From assembly GCA_964569795.1 (NCBI GenBank), contig CAZMVB010000017.1:16071-80070 (forward strand): DNA of 64,000 bases, given 5' to 3'. The DNA is from JAHJDS01 sp964569795 (GTDB lineage: Bacteria; Desulfobacterota; Desulfarculia; Desulfarculales; JAHJDS01). Made by a program: the position numbers and the translations under genes. The notes beneath the pieces are model-generated. The model did not search any database and had not been told where the DNA came from. It saw only the letters and a list, made by a program, of their open reading frames with translations. This document shows, in pieces, positions 8,846-17,701 of the stretch (the first letter of the stretch is position 1; every line of letters begins with the position of its first letter).

Positions 8846-9334
8846 ATGGTTGGCTACAAAAACATCCTGTTCTGCACGGACTACTCCGAAGACGCCGACA
8901 TCGCCTTCATCCACGCCGTGGACCTGGCGGAGCGGTACGGGGCCAAGCTGCACATCCTGCACGTGCTCCATTCGGGCCACCGTTACGCCCACTGGGAGAC
9001 GGATGTGGGCCTGCCCATCGGCCAGGAGGAGTGGGCCAACCCCACGCCGGAGTTGATCGACCGGGTATCAAGGGCCGTCAAGGAACGCTACCAGGACCGG
9101 CTGGAGAACTTGGCCGACGTCACCTGGCTGGTGACGCCGGGGGTCCCCTTTGTCGAGATCGTCCGCTACGCCCGCGAGAACGACATCGACCTGATCGTCA
9201 TGGGGGCCAAGGGCCGCAGCGAATTCGAGCCGACGTTTTACGGCAGCACCGTCGAAAACGTCTCCCGGCGGGCCCACTGCCACGTGATGGCCATCCGCAA
9301 TCCGGAAAAGACGTACACCCTATCCGTGGGCTGA
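8846..9334 (+). CDS. Universal stress protein, UspA family
   Basis: A 162-residue single-domain UspA protein. It opens with a typical first strand (YKNILFCTDYSEDA) and ends with a nucleotide-binding signature, VMGAKGRSEFEPTFYGSTV. The ATG follows a strong Shine-Dalgarno (AAAGGAGGGG). It sits 61 bp after the hybrid kinase and 14 bp before a receiver gene. UspA proteins are often stress or energy-state effectors, but a specific role in this operon cannot be read from sequence. Confidence 0.9.
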   Translation: MVGYKNILFCTDYSEDADIAFIHAVDLAERYGAKLHILHVLHSGHRYAHWETDVGLPIGQEEWANPTPELIDRVSRAVKERYQDRLENLADVTWLVTPGVPFVEIVRYARENDIDLIVMGAKGRSEFEPTFYGSTVENVSRRAHCHVMAIRNPEKTYTLSVG

Positions 9335-9348
9335 GGGAGGAACGAGAC

Positions 9349-9741
9349 ATGGCAAAAAGAGTGCTGGTCGTGGACGATGAACTGGACATGAGGACCTACA
9401 TCGCCACGCTGCTGGATTCAAACGGGTACAAGGCCGAGGTGGCCGAGAACGGGGTCCAGGGGATGACCCAGGTTCGGGACAAGAAACCGTCCCTGGTCAT
9501 CCTGGACGTGATGATGCCCCAGGAGTCCGGGATCAAGATGTACCGGGACATCAAGACCAACGACACCTACAGCGACATCCCGGTCCTGGTCGTCTCCGGC
9601 CTGGCCAAGAAGACCTTTCTCCACTCCCAGAAGGTCATCGACAAGTTCAAGCGCCAGAGCGTGCCCGAGCCGGAAGGCTACATCGAAAAGCCGCCCGAGC
9701 CCGAGGAGCTGCTGGGCGAGGTCAAGCGGATCATCGGTTAG
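9349..9741 (+). CDS. Single-domain response regulator (CheY-like receiver)
   Basis: A 130-residue stand-alone receiver: acidic pair in VLVVDDELDM, phosphoacceptor Asp in LVILDVMMP, and the conserved Lys in YIEKPPEPEE. There is no output domain, so it would act by protein contact. A GGGAGG Shine-Dalgarno precedes the ATG. It lies 13 bp before hdrC and probably belongs to the same relay as the two kinases upstream. Confidence 0.9.
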   Translation: MAKRVLVVDDELDMRTYIATLLDSNGYKAEVAENGVQGMTQVRDKKPSLVILDVMMPQESGIKMYRDIKTNDTYSDIPVLVVSGLAKKTFLHSQKVIDKFKRQSVPEPEGYIEKPPEPEELLGEVKRIIG

Positions 9742-9754
9742 GCGAGGACTGCCC

Positions 9755-10360
9755 ATGGCGGAACAACAGACGGTCCCGGAGGCGGCCACGCCTCCTCTGG
9801 ACCAGATGATCGTCCCGACGAGTGAATTTCTGAGGCGGGTCGAGGCCGAAAGCGGGGTCAAGGCCGGCGCCTGTTACGGGTGCAAGCGGTGCAGCAACGG
9901 TTGCCCGGTGACCTTTGCCATGGACTATCACCCCTACCAGGTGGTCCGGTACGTCCAGCTCGGTCTGCCCGAGCGCCTCGAGAATTCGCGCACCATCTGG
10001 GTCTGCGCCTCGTGCCAGACCTGCCTGACCCGGTGTCCCAACGAGGTCGATCTGCCCCGGCTGATGGACTACCTCAAGGAGACCGTGGTCAAACGGAAAC
10101 TGCCCGTGGAGGAGAAGCGGACCAAGCTCTTTCACCGGCTCTTCCTGCGCGAGATCAAGGCCCGCGGAAGGGTCTTCGAGGGCTCGCTCATGACCCGCTA
10201 CCTTATCCAGAGCGGGGCCATGTTCGGGCCCGAGGCCATGGCCAACGCCAAGCTCGGCCTGGCCATGTTCAAGCGGGGGCGGATGAAGCTGCTGCCCGCG
10301 GGGACCAAGGATCGGCGCTGGCTGAAAGGGGTTTTTAGGGACCCCGGGAGGAAGAAGTAG
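9755..10360 (+). CDS. hdrC: HdrC-like heterodisulfide reductase subunit
   Basis: A 201-residue iron-sulfur protein with two ferredoxin-type clusters, CYGCKRCSNGCPV and CASCQTCLTRCPN, in the spacing of HdrC. HdrC carries electrons between the HdrA flavin and the HdrB active site. The stop codon abuts the GTG of hdrB. In the Hdr-MetFV complexes described from acetogens such as Moorella, HdrCBA and MvhD accompany MetVF; the same genes recur here in one transcription unit. Confidence 0.92.
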   Translation: MAEQQTVPEAATPPLDQMIVPTSEFLRRVEAESGVKAGACYGCKRCSNGCPVTFAMDYHPYQVVRYVQLGLPERLENSRTIWVCASCQTCLTRCPNEVDLPRLMDYLKETVVKRKLPVEEKRTKLFHRLFLREIKARGRVFEGSLMTRYLIQSGAMFGPEAMANAKLGLAMFKRGRMKLLPAGTKDRRWLKGVFRDPGRKK

Positions 10361-11227
10361 GTGCCCGAAGTCAGTTACTACCCTGGTTGTTCCCTGGAGG
10401 CCACGGCCCGGGATTACGAGGAATCGATCCAGGGCGTGGCCAAGCTGCTCGACCTGGACCTGGTCGAGGTGGCGGACTGGAACTGCTGCGGGGCCACGGC
10501 CGGCCACAGCCTGGACCACCGCCTGGCCCTCAACCTGTCGGCCCGGAACCTGGCCCTGGCCGCCCGGGGGCCCCAGCCCACGGTGGTGCCCTGCGCCCTG
10601 TGCTTCAATCGTCTGAAAAGCTCGCAGGCCGAATTGCTGGCCGACGATTCCCTGGTGACGGCGGAGATCGGGGCCCTGGGGCGTGACTATCGAAAGGTCG
10701 AGGTCATCGAACTCAACCGGTACCTGACCACCCCGGAGATGATCGACCTGGTCGAGTCCAAGAAGGTCATCGACCTGTCCGGCCTGCGGCCGGTCTGCTA
10801 CTACGGCTGCCAGGGCCAGCGGCCGCCCAAGATCACCGGCAACCCCGAGGCCGAGAACCCGACCGGTCTCGACCGGCTGCTGAAGGCCCTGGGGTGCGAC
10901 GTCCGGGACTGGTCGTTCAAGACCGACTGCTGCGGGGCCTCCCACTCGATCCCCCGGCCCGACATCGTCTTCACCCTGGTGGGCCGGCTCTACGAGCGGG
11001 CCCTGCAGGTCGGGGCCAACTGCCTGGTCACCGGCTGCCAGATGTGCCAGGCCAACCTGGACATGTACCAGACCGAGATCGCCGCCCAGCTGGGCCGGGA
11101 GGTCTATCTGCCGGTCTTCTACTTCACCGAACTGATCGGCCTGGCCCTGGGGGCCGACCAGACCAAGACCTGGCTGGGACGCCATCTGGTCAGCCCGGAC
11201 GAATTGCTGTCCGCGGCCGGCCTGTAA
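10361..11227 (+). CDS. hdrB: HdrB-like heterodisulfide reductase catalytic subunit
   Basis: 288 residues starting at a GTG directly after the hdrC stop. Two CCG domains are visible: PGCSLEAT ... DWNCCGATAG ... PCALCFNR, and CYYGCQG ... TDCCGASHSI ... GCQMCQAN. In HdrB these bind the two noncubane [4Fe-4S] clusters that cleave disulfides. In MetFV-associated Hdr complexes the physiological acceptor is unclear, so the substrate is left open. Confidence 0.93.
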   Translation: MPEVSYYPGCSLEATARDYEESIQGVAKLLDLDLVEVADWNCCGATAGHSLDHRLALNLSARNLALAARGPQPTVVPCALCFNRLKSSQAELLADDSLVTAEIGALGRDYRKVEVIELNRYLTTPEMIDLVESKKVIDLSGLRPVCYYGCQGQRPPKITGNPEAENPTGLDRLLKALGCDVRDWSFKTDCCGASHSIPRPDIVFTLVGRLYERALQVGANCLVTGCQMCQANLDMYQTEIAAQLGREVYLPVFYFTELIGLALGADQTKTWLGRHLVSPDELLSAAGL

Positions 11228-11236
11228 GGAGAATCC

Positions 11237-12112
11237 ATGAGTTCGCCCAAGAGCGGCAAGAGCGGCGCGGTCCTGGTGGCCGGGGCCGGCATCGCCGGGA
11301 TGCAGGCGTCGCTGGATCTGGCCAACGCCGGGTACCTGGTCCACCTGGTGGACCCGGACGTGAACATCGGCGGGACCATGGTCCGCCTGGACAAGACCTT
11401 TCCCACCGGCGACTGCGCCATGTGCATGATCTCGCCCAAGATGGTCGAGGTGGCCGGGCATCCCAACATCAAGATCAAGACCATGACCGACGTCGTGGGC
11501 GTGGGCGGCGAGCCCGGCCGCTACCGGGTCCGGCTCCGGGAGCGGGCCCGGAGCGTCGATCCGGACAAGTGCACCGGCTGCGGCGAGTGCACCAAGGCCT
11601 GCCCGGTCCATAACGTCCTGCAGATACCCCCCCGGCCGGCCCCGCCGGTCCTGGAACCGGCCTGGGAAAAGGCCCTGGGGGAGGTCCTGACCGGACACGA
11701 TCACCGGCCGGACGACCTGATCGCCATCCTGATCGAGGTCAGCAACAAGATCGCCTACCTGCCCCGGGCCGTCCTGTGGCACCTGTCCGAGCGGCTGGCC
11801 GTGCCCCTGTCTCACGTGTACCGGGTGGCCACCTTTTACGCCCAGTTCCGGTTCACGCCGCCGGGCAAGTATCAGATCAGCGTCTGTCAGGGGACCGCCT
11901 GCCACGTCCGGGGCAGCGGGCTGCTGCTGGAGGCCGTGACCCGGAAACTGGGGATCACCTCGGGGGAGACCACCGAGGACTTCATGTTCAGCCTGGAACG
12001 GGTGGCCTGTTTCGGGGCCTGCGCCCTGGCGCCGGTGGTGGTGATCAACGACAAGGTCTATGGGGCCATGACCACCCGGAAACTGGACCGCCTGATCGGG
12101 GATTTGAAATGA
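11237..12112 (+). CDS. Fusion: HdrA N-terminal half + NuoE-like [2Fe-2S] domain
   Basis: 291 residues. Residues ~1-105 are the N-terminus of HdrA: the flavin dinucleotide motif VAGAGIAGMQ, then LDKTFPTGDCAMCMISPK, a HdrA-specific cysteine insert. Residues 112-122 form a ferredoxin cluster (CTGCGECTKAC). The HdrA sequence then stops. From ~140 it becomes a thioredoxin-like NuoE domain with [2Fe-2S] cysteines C217, C222, C258 and C262. The missing C-terminal half of HdrA resumes inside the 1079-residue protein encoded two genes downstream. The gene overlaps the following NuoF-like gene by 4 nt. I infer that the two proteins rebuild one HdrA. Confidence 0.9.
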   Translation: MSSPKSGKSGAVLVAGAGIAGMQASLDLANAGYLVHLVDPDVNIGGTMVRLDKTFPTGDCAMCMISPKMVEVAGHPNIKIKTMTDVVGVGGEPGRYRVRLRERARSVDPDKCTGCGECTKACPVHNVLQIPPRPAPPVLEPAWEKALGEVLTGHDHRPDDLIAILIEVSNKIAYLPRAVLWHLSERLAVPLSHVYRVATFYAQFRFTPPGKYQISVCQGTACHVRGSGLLLEAVTRKLGITSGETTEDFMFSLERVACFGACALAPVVVINDKVYGAMTTRKLDRLIGDLK

Positions 12113-13959
12113 ATTTCGAAGCTCTCAGGGAACGGGCCCTGGCCGAGTGGGGGGACTTCGTCCGCCCCGGCCGGCCCGGAATCATGGTCGGCTCGGGGAC
12201 CTGCGGCCGGGCCGCCGGCGCCCTCGAGGTCATGTCCGCCTTTGGCCAGGAACTGAGCCAGCGGTCCCTCGATGTCCCGGTGGTCGAGGTCGGGTGCCTG
12301 GGGATGTGCTTCGCCGAGCCGCTGGTCGAGATCAAGGACGCCCGGGACCGGCGCGTCCTCTACCAGCGGGTGACCCCCAAGATGGTGCCCCGGCTGATCG
12401 AGTCCCTGTCCGAGTCGGGAGAGCCGGTGGCCGACCGGGCCCTGGCGGTGATGGACGATCAGGCCCTGGACGGGATCCCGGCCTTTGACGAGTTGCCGAT
12501 GATCAAGCCGCAGGTCCGGATCGCCATGCGCAACTGCGGCCACATCGATCCGACCAACCTGGGCCACTATATCGCCCGGGGCGGTTATTCCTCCCTGGCC
12601 CGGGTACTGACCATGACTCCGGAGGAGGTCATCGACGTCATCGAGGCCTCGGTCCTCCGGGGTCGCGGCGGGGCCGGGTTTCCGACCGGGCTCAAGTGGC
12701 GCCTCTGCCGCCGGGCGCCCGGCGACGTCAAGTACCTGATCTGCAACGGCGACGAGGGCGACCCCGGGGCGTTCATGGACCGGAGCCTGATGGAGGGCGA
12801 TCCCCACGCCATCATCGAGGGGATGCTCATCGGGGCCTGGGCCGTGGGCGCCCGGCAGGGGGCGCTCTACGTCCGGGGCGAGTATCCCCTGGCCATCGAC
12901 CGCCTGAACCTGGCCCTGGCCCAGGCCCGGGAGGCCGGTCTGCTGGGCCATGAGGTGATGGGGGCCGATTTCGACTTCGAGCTCCGGCTGGTCTGCAACG
13001 CCGGGGCCTTTGTCTCCGGCGAGGAGACGGCCCTGATCAACTCGGTCCAGGGGAGCGTGGCCGAGCCCAAGCCCCGGCCCCCCTTCCCGGCGGACGCGGG
13101 ACTGCACGGCCGGCCGACCTGCATCAACAACGTCGAGACCTGGGCCAACGTGCCGCTGATCATCGAGAAGGGGGCGGACTGGTTCCGGGAGATCGGGGCC
13201 GAGGGCAACGGCGGGACCAAGCTCTTCAGCCTGTCCGGCAAGGTCAAGAACACCGGCCTGGTGGAGATCCCCATGGGCACCACCCTGCGCCAGGTGGTCT
13301 ATGACATCGGGGGCGGCATCCTGCGGGACCGGACCTTCAAGGCCGTCCAGACCGGCGGCCCGGCCGGGGGATGCATCCCCGGGACGATGCTCGATCTGCC
13401 CTGCACCTACGAGGGCCTGACCGGGGCCGGGGCGATCATGGGCTCGGGCGGCATGATCGTCCTGGACGACCAGACCTGCATGGTGGACATGGCCCGGTAC
13501 TTCATCGAGTTCAGCACCGCCGAATCGTGCGGCAAGTGCATTCCCTGCCGCGAGGGCACCCGGCACATGCTCGACATCCTGGAGAGGCTCTGCCGGGGCG
13601 CCGGCCAGATGGAGGACCTGGACCTGCTGGAGAGACTGGCCCGGGGGGTGGCCGACGCCTCCCTGTGCGGCCTGGGGCAGAACGCCCCCAACCCGGTCCT
13701 GTCCACGCTCAAGTACTTTCGGCCGGAGTACGAGGCCCACATCCTCCAGCGCAAGTGCCCGGCCGGGGTCTGCCAGGCCATCATCCGGTACCGCATCGAC
13801 CCGGAGGCCTGCACCGGTTGCGGGGTCTGCCGGCTCAACTGTCCGGTGGAGGCCATTGCCGGTGAAAAGAAGCAGGTCCACACCATCGACCAGGCGGTCT
13901 GCATCAAGTGCGGGGCCTGTCGCGAAGGCTGTAAGTTCGACGCCGTGATCGTCGAGTAG
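12109..13959 (+). CDS. NuoF-like NADH:acceptor flavoprotein subunit (HydB/HndC type)
   Basis: 616 residues; the ATG overlaps the previous stop (ATGA), which settles the start. Domains: a thioredoxin-like N-terminal domain (~1-110; GSGTCGRAAGA, VGCLGMCFAEP), the FMN/NADH domain with RGRGGAGFPTG, the ESCGKCIPCREG [4Fe-4S] site near residue 472, and two ferredoxin clusters near the end (CTGCGVCRLNC, CIKCGACREGC). In bifurcating hydrogenases and formate dehydrogenases this subunit oxidises NADH or reduces NAD. Between a NuoE-fused HdrA piece and a NuoG-fused HdrA piece, it would link an Hdr complex to NAD(H). It closely resembles the truncated gene at the start of the window. Confidence 0.92.
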   Translation: MNFEALRERALAEWGDFVRPGRPGIMVGSGTCGRAAGALEVMSAFGQELSQRSLDVPVVEVGCLGMCFAEPLVEIKDARDRRVLYQRVTPKMVPRLIESLSESGEPVADRALAVMDDQALDGIPAFDELPMIKPQVRIAMRNCGHIDPTNLGHYIARGGYSSLARVLTMTPEEVIDVIEASVLRGRGGAGFPTGLKWRLCRRAPGDVKYLICNGDEGDPGAFMDRSLMEGDPHAIIEGMLIGAWAVGARQGALYVRGEYPLAIDRLNLALAQAREAGLLGHEVMGADFDFELRLVCNAGAFVSGEETALINSVQGSVAEPKPRPPFPADAGLHGRPTCINNVETWANVPLIIEKGADWFREIGAEGNGGTKLFSLSGKVKNTGLVEIPMGTTLRQVVYDIGGGILRDRTFKAVQTGGPAGGCIPGTMLDLPCTYEGLTGAGAIMGSGGMIVLDDQTCMVDMARYFIEFSTAESCGKCIPCREGTRHMLDILERLCRGAGQMEDLDLLERLARGVADASLCGLGQNAPNPVLSTLKYFRPEYEAHILQRKCPAGVCQAIIRYRIDPEACTGCGVCRLNCPVEAIAGEKKQVHTIDQAVCIKCGACREGCKFDAVIVE

Positions 13960-13977
13960 CCAATCGGGGAGCGCCTG

Positions 13978-16900
13978 ATGGACAAAAAGACGTTCAAGTT
14001 ATCCATCGACGGACGAGAGACGCAGGCGGCGGAGGGGACGACCATCCTCGAGGCGGCCCGTCAGCTCGAGATCTGGATTCCGACCCTGTGCAACAACGAC
14101 GCCCTGGAGCCCTACGGGGCCTGCCGGTTGTGTCTGGTCGAGGTCGAGGTCGGGGGCCGGCGGCGGCTGATGGCCAGCTGCGCCTATCCGGTGGCCGAGG
14201 GGCTGAAGGTCTTCACCCAGTCCGACCGGGTGCTGGCCAGCCGGCGCCTGGTGGCCGAACTCCTGCTGGCCCGCTGCAGCCAGAACGAGGCGGTCCGGGA
14301 ACTCTGCGCCAAGCTGGGCGTCACCGAGACGCCGTTCCCCGTGCGGGAGAAGGACTGCGTCCTGTGCGGACAGTGCGTGAGGATGTGCAACCAGCGGATG
14401 AGGATCGGCGCCATCAACTTCGTCGGCCGGGGTTACGACCGCCGGGTGGGCACCCCCTTCGGGGATCTGTCCGAGACCTGCATCACCTGCGGGACCTGCG
14501 AGTCGATCTGTCCCACCGGGGCGATCATGGCCCGCTCCTCCAGCGGACGGGAGCCCGTGCTGCTGGGCAAGGAGTTCAACGAACAGCTCAACTTCCGCAG
14601 CAACATCGACATTCCCTTCCCCTCAGCGGTGCCCCTGGTGCCGAACCTGAGACGGGACAACTGCATCCACTTCCAGATCGGTGACGACGCCTGCGGCATC
14701 TGCCGGGACTCCTGCCCGGCCGAGGCCATCGACCTGGACCAGACCGACCGGGAGACCGAGCTCGAGGTGGGGGCCGTGATCGCCAGCCCGGGGCTGGACC
14801 GCTACAACCCCAAGGTCCGCCCCGAACTCGGTTTCGGCCGCTTCCCCAACGTGGTCACCTCGATCCAGTTCGAGCGGATCCTGTCCGCCTCGGGGCCGTA
14901 CCGGGGCGAGGTCCAGCGGCCCGGCGACGGCCGGCATCCGACCAAGGTCGCCTGGCTCCAGTGCGTCGGCTCCCGGGACAACAACAACGCCAATCCCTGG
15001 TGCTCGTCGGTCTGCTGCATGTACGCCACCAAGCAGGCGATCATCGCCCAGGACCATATCCCCGGCCTGGAGACGACCATCTTCTACATGGACATCCGGG
15101 CCTACGGCAAGGGCTTTGACCGGTACTACGAACGGGCCAAGGCCGACCGCGGGGTCAGGTACGTCCGGTCCATGATCTCCCGGATCGTCGAGGACCCGGC
15201 CACCGGAGACCTGGAGGTCAAGTACTTTGACGAGAGCGACCATCTGGCCGAGGAGACCTTTGACCTGGTGGTCCTGTCCGTGGGTCTCGAGCCCCGGGCC
15301 GACAGCCAAGAAATCGCCCGGATCCTGGGGGTGGAGGTCGATCCCCACCTCTTCGCCGGCCGGACCGGGATCAATCCCCTGCTGACCGCCCGGGAGGGGG
15401 TCTTCACCTGCGGCACCTGGCTCCAGCCCCAGGACATCCCGGACACGGTCGTCCAGGCCAGCGGGGCGGCGGCCGAGGCCGGGGCCTTTCTGTCAGACTC
15501 CCGGGGCACCGAGATCACCCCGGCCGAATATCCCCCGGAGAGGGAGGTCGAGGGGGACGCCCCGCGGATCGGGGTATTCGTCTGTCACTGCGGGATAAAC
15601 ATCGCCGGGGTGGTGGACGTGCCAGGCGTGGTCGCCTATGCCCGGTCCCTGCCCGGCGTGGCCCACGCCCAGGACTTCCTGTTCACCTGCTCCACCGACT
15701 CCGGGGACCAGATCATCAAGGCCATCCAGGACAATGATCTCAACCGGGTGATCGTCGCCTCGTGCAGCCCCCGGACCCATGAGGTCCTGTTCCGGGACAC
15801 CCTGCGCCGGGCCGGTCTGAACCAGTACCTGTTCGAGATGGCCAACATCCGGGACCAGTGCTCCTGGGTCCACCAGGACCGCCCCGACCGGGCCACCGAA
15901 AAGGCTCAAGATTTGGTCCGGATGTCCTGCGCCCGGTCGAGGCTCCTCCAGCCCCTCCACCAGTTCCCCATGCCGGTGGACCAGACGGCCCTGGTGGTGG
16001 GCGGCGGGGTGGCCGGGATGACCGCCGCCCTGTCCCTGGCCGACCAGGGCTTCTTCACCCATCTGGTCGAGAAATCCGGCGAGCTGGGCGGCCTGGCCCG
16101 GAAACTGGCCAAGACCCTCGAGGGCTTCGACGTCAAGGCCTATGTCGGCGACCTGATCGACCAGGTGACCCACCATGGCCAGATCCAGGTCCACCTGGGG
16201 GCCGAGGTCTTCGAGACCACCGGCCACGTCGGCTCCTTCGTGACCCGGATCGGCAGCGGCGACAAGACCGAGAACCTGACCCACGGCGCCACGGTCATCG
16301 CCACCGGGGCCCAGGAGTACCGGCCGACCGAGTACCTCGGCGGTCAGGACGAGCGGGTCGTCACCCAGCTCGATCTGCATCAGGCCCTCCACGGCGAGGG
16401 CGATCCCCTGGCCGGGGTGGATAAGGTGGTCATGATCCAGTGCGTCGGCTCCCGGGAAGAGGGCCACGACTACTGCTCCCGGATCTGCTGCTCCCAGGCG
16501 GTGGGCAACGCCCTCCGGATCAAGGAGCTGAAGCCCGAGTGCGAGGTGACGATTCTCTTCCGGGACATCCGGACCTATGCCCTCAAGGAGCTCTATTACA
16601 AGCAGGCCCGCGACCTGGGGGTCCGGTTCATCCGGTTCGATCCCGAACTGCCGCCCCAGGTCGAGCCCGGCAGCGAGGGCCTGGCGGTCAAGGTCTTCGA
16701 TCAGATCCTGAGGGAGTGGATCGCCGTGCCCGCCGACCGGCTGGTGCTCAGCGCCGCCGTCCGCCCGAGGGACGACCAGAAGGAGCTGGCCTCGCGCCTC
16801 AAGCTCCCCCTGGACACCGACGGCTTCTTCATGGAGGCCCACCTCAAGCTGCGGCCGGTGGACTTCGTGGCGGCGGGCTTCTTCATGGCCGGCGCGGCCC

Positions 16901-17217
16901 ACGGGCCCAAGTTCCTCGAGGAGGTCGTGGGCCAGGCCAAGGCGGCCGCCTCGCGGGCGGCGACGATCCTGGCCCAGGAAGAGATGATGGTCGGCGGCGA
17001 GGTGGCCGTGGTGGACGCCGAAAGATGCGTCGCCTGCCTGACCTGCGTGAGGAGTTGCCCCTACTCGGTGCCCCGGGTCAACGAGGAGGGGGTGGTCTAC
17101 ATCGACCCGGCGGCCTGTCACGGCTGCGGCATCTGCGCCAGCCAGTGCCCGCGCAAGCTGATTCAGGTCCAGCATCACACCGACGCCCAGATCATGGCCA
17201 AGGCCGTCCAGTTCTGA
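13978..17217 (+). CDS. Fusion: NuoG N-terminus + HdrA C-terminal half + second complete HdrA
   Basis: 1079 residues. Residues 1-80: [2Fe-2S] domain (C38, C49, C52, C68). Residues 127-178: two [4Fe-4S] clusters as in the NuoG/HydA N-terminus. From ~199 (KEFNEQLNFR) the sequence is HdrA again, starting just after the point where the 291-residue protein leaves off: a cluster at 229-246, then the HdrA C-terminal half with WLQCVGSRD and IFYMDIRAYGKG. At ~528 a second, complete HdrA begins (IGVFVCHCGINIAG; flavin motif VVGGGVAGM near 670; IQCVGSREE). Two ferredoxin clusters end the protein (~1016-1060). It would be the electron hub of the complex, with one HdrA flavin site shared between two polypeptides and one its own. 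Confidence 0.9.
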   Translation: MDKKTFKLSIDGRETQAAEGTTILEAARQLEIWIPTLCNNDALEPYGACRLCLVEVEVGGRRRLMASCAYPVAEGLKVFTQSDRVLASRRLVAELLLARCSQNEAVRELCAKLGVTETPFPVREKDCVLCGQCVRMCNQRMRIGAINFVGRGYDRRVGTPFGDLSETCITCGTCESICPTGAIMARSSSGREPVLLGKEFNEQLNFRSNIDIPFPSAVPLVPNLRRDNCIHFQIGDDACGICRDSCPAEAIDLDQTDRETELEVGAVIASPGLDRYNPKVRPELGFGRFPNVVTSIQFERILSASGPYRGEVQRPGDGRHPTKVAWLQCVGSRDNNNANPWCSSVCCMYATKQAIIAQDHIPGLETTIFYMDIRAYGKGFDRYYERAKADRGVRYVRSMISRIVEDPATGDLEVKYFDESDHLAEETFDLVVLSVGLEPRADSQEIARILGVEVDPHLFAGRTGINPLLTAREGVFTCGTWLQPQDIPDTVVQASGAAAEAGAFLSDSRGTEITPAEYPPEREVEGDAPRIGVFVCHCGINIAGVVDVPGVVAYARSLPGVAHAQDFLFTCSTDSGDQIIKAIQDNDLNRVIVASCSPRTHEVLFRDTLRRAGLNQYLFEMANIRDQCSWVHQDRPDRATEKAQDLVRMSCARSRLLQPLHQFPMPVDQTALVVGGGVAGMTAALSLADQGFFTHLVEKSGELGGLARKLAKTLEGFDVKAYVGDLIDQVTHHGQIQVHLGAEVFETTGHVGSFVTRIGSGDKTENLTHGATVIATGAQEYRPTEYLGGQDERVVTQLDLHQALHGEGDPLAGVDKVVMIQCVGSREEGHDYCSRICCSQAVGNALRIKELKPECEVTILFRDIRTYALKELYYKQARDLGVRFIRFDPELPPQVEPGSEGLAVKVFDQILREWIAVPADRLVLSAAVRPRDDQKELASRLKLPLDTDGFFMEAHLKLRPVDFVAAGFFMAGAAHGPKFLEEVVGQAKAAASRAATILAQEEMMVGGEVAVVDAERCVACLTCVRSCPYSVPRVNEEGVVYIDPAACHGCGICASQCPRKLIQVQHHTDAQIMAKAVQF

Positions 17218-17233
17218 GGCGAAAGGGGCCGCG

Positions 17234-17686
17234 ATGAACGAGCAGACCTATGAACCGAAAGTGGTCGCCCTGATCTGCACCTACTGCACCTATACCGCGG
17301 CGGACATGGCCGGCAGCATGCGTCTCCAGTACCCGCCCAGCGTCCGGGTGGTCAAGCTGCTGTGCACCGGCAAGGTGGACGTGTTGTATCTGCTGGAGGT
17401 GTTCAAGGCCGGAGCCGACGTGGCGATGGTCAGCGGGTGCGAGATCGGCGACTGTCATTTTCTGGAGGGGAACCTGCGGGCCAAGGAACGGGTGGCCCAT
17501 GCCAAACAACTGCTGGATGAAATCGGCCTGGGGGGCGATCGCCTGGAGATGTTCCACATCGGGGCCTCGGACGCCCCCAAGTGGGCCGAGGCGGTGACGA
17601 CGATGACCCGGCGGGCCCTGGAACTGGGCCCGAACCCCTTGGGTCGGAAGCGGAGCGAAGTCCAGGCGGCGAAGGCGGCGGCATAA
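17234..17686 (+). CDS. mvhD: MvhD-like electron-transfer subunit
   Basis: 150 residues of the MvhD/FrhD family: CTYCTYTAADMAG near the start, VKLLCTGKVD, SGCEIGDCHF and LEGNLRAKERV. MvhD holds a [2Fe-2S] cluster and links an electron donor to HdrA. It directly follows the giant HdrA fusion and precedes metV, as in the hdr-mvhD-metVF grouping of Moorella-type methylene-tetrahydrofolate reductases. Confidence 0.9.
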   Translation: MNEQTYEPKVVALICTYCTYTAADMAGSMRLQYPPSVRVVKLLCTGKVDVLYLLEVFKAGADVAMVSGCEIGDCHFLEGNLRAKERVAHAKQLLDEIGLGGDRLEMFHIGASDAPKWAEAVTTMTRRALELGPNPLGRKRSEVQAAKAAA

Positions 17687-17701
17687 AGGAGGAACGAGGC
17701 C

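Noticed and set aside
9731..11905. A 724-codon open frame on the minus strand opposite hdrC-hdrB
   Set aside because: Same antisense artefact of high third-position GC. The plus strand has full HdrC and HdrB with ordered motifs.
11776..12108. N-terminal extension of the second NuoF-like gene
   Set aside because: The upstream frame runs antiphase through the NuoE-coding region and gives low-complexity sequence. The ATG at 12109 overlaps the previous stop and starts the expected thioredoxin-like domain.
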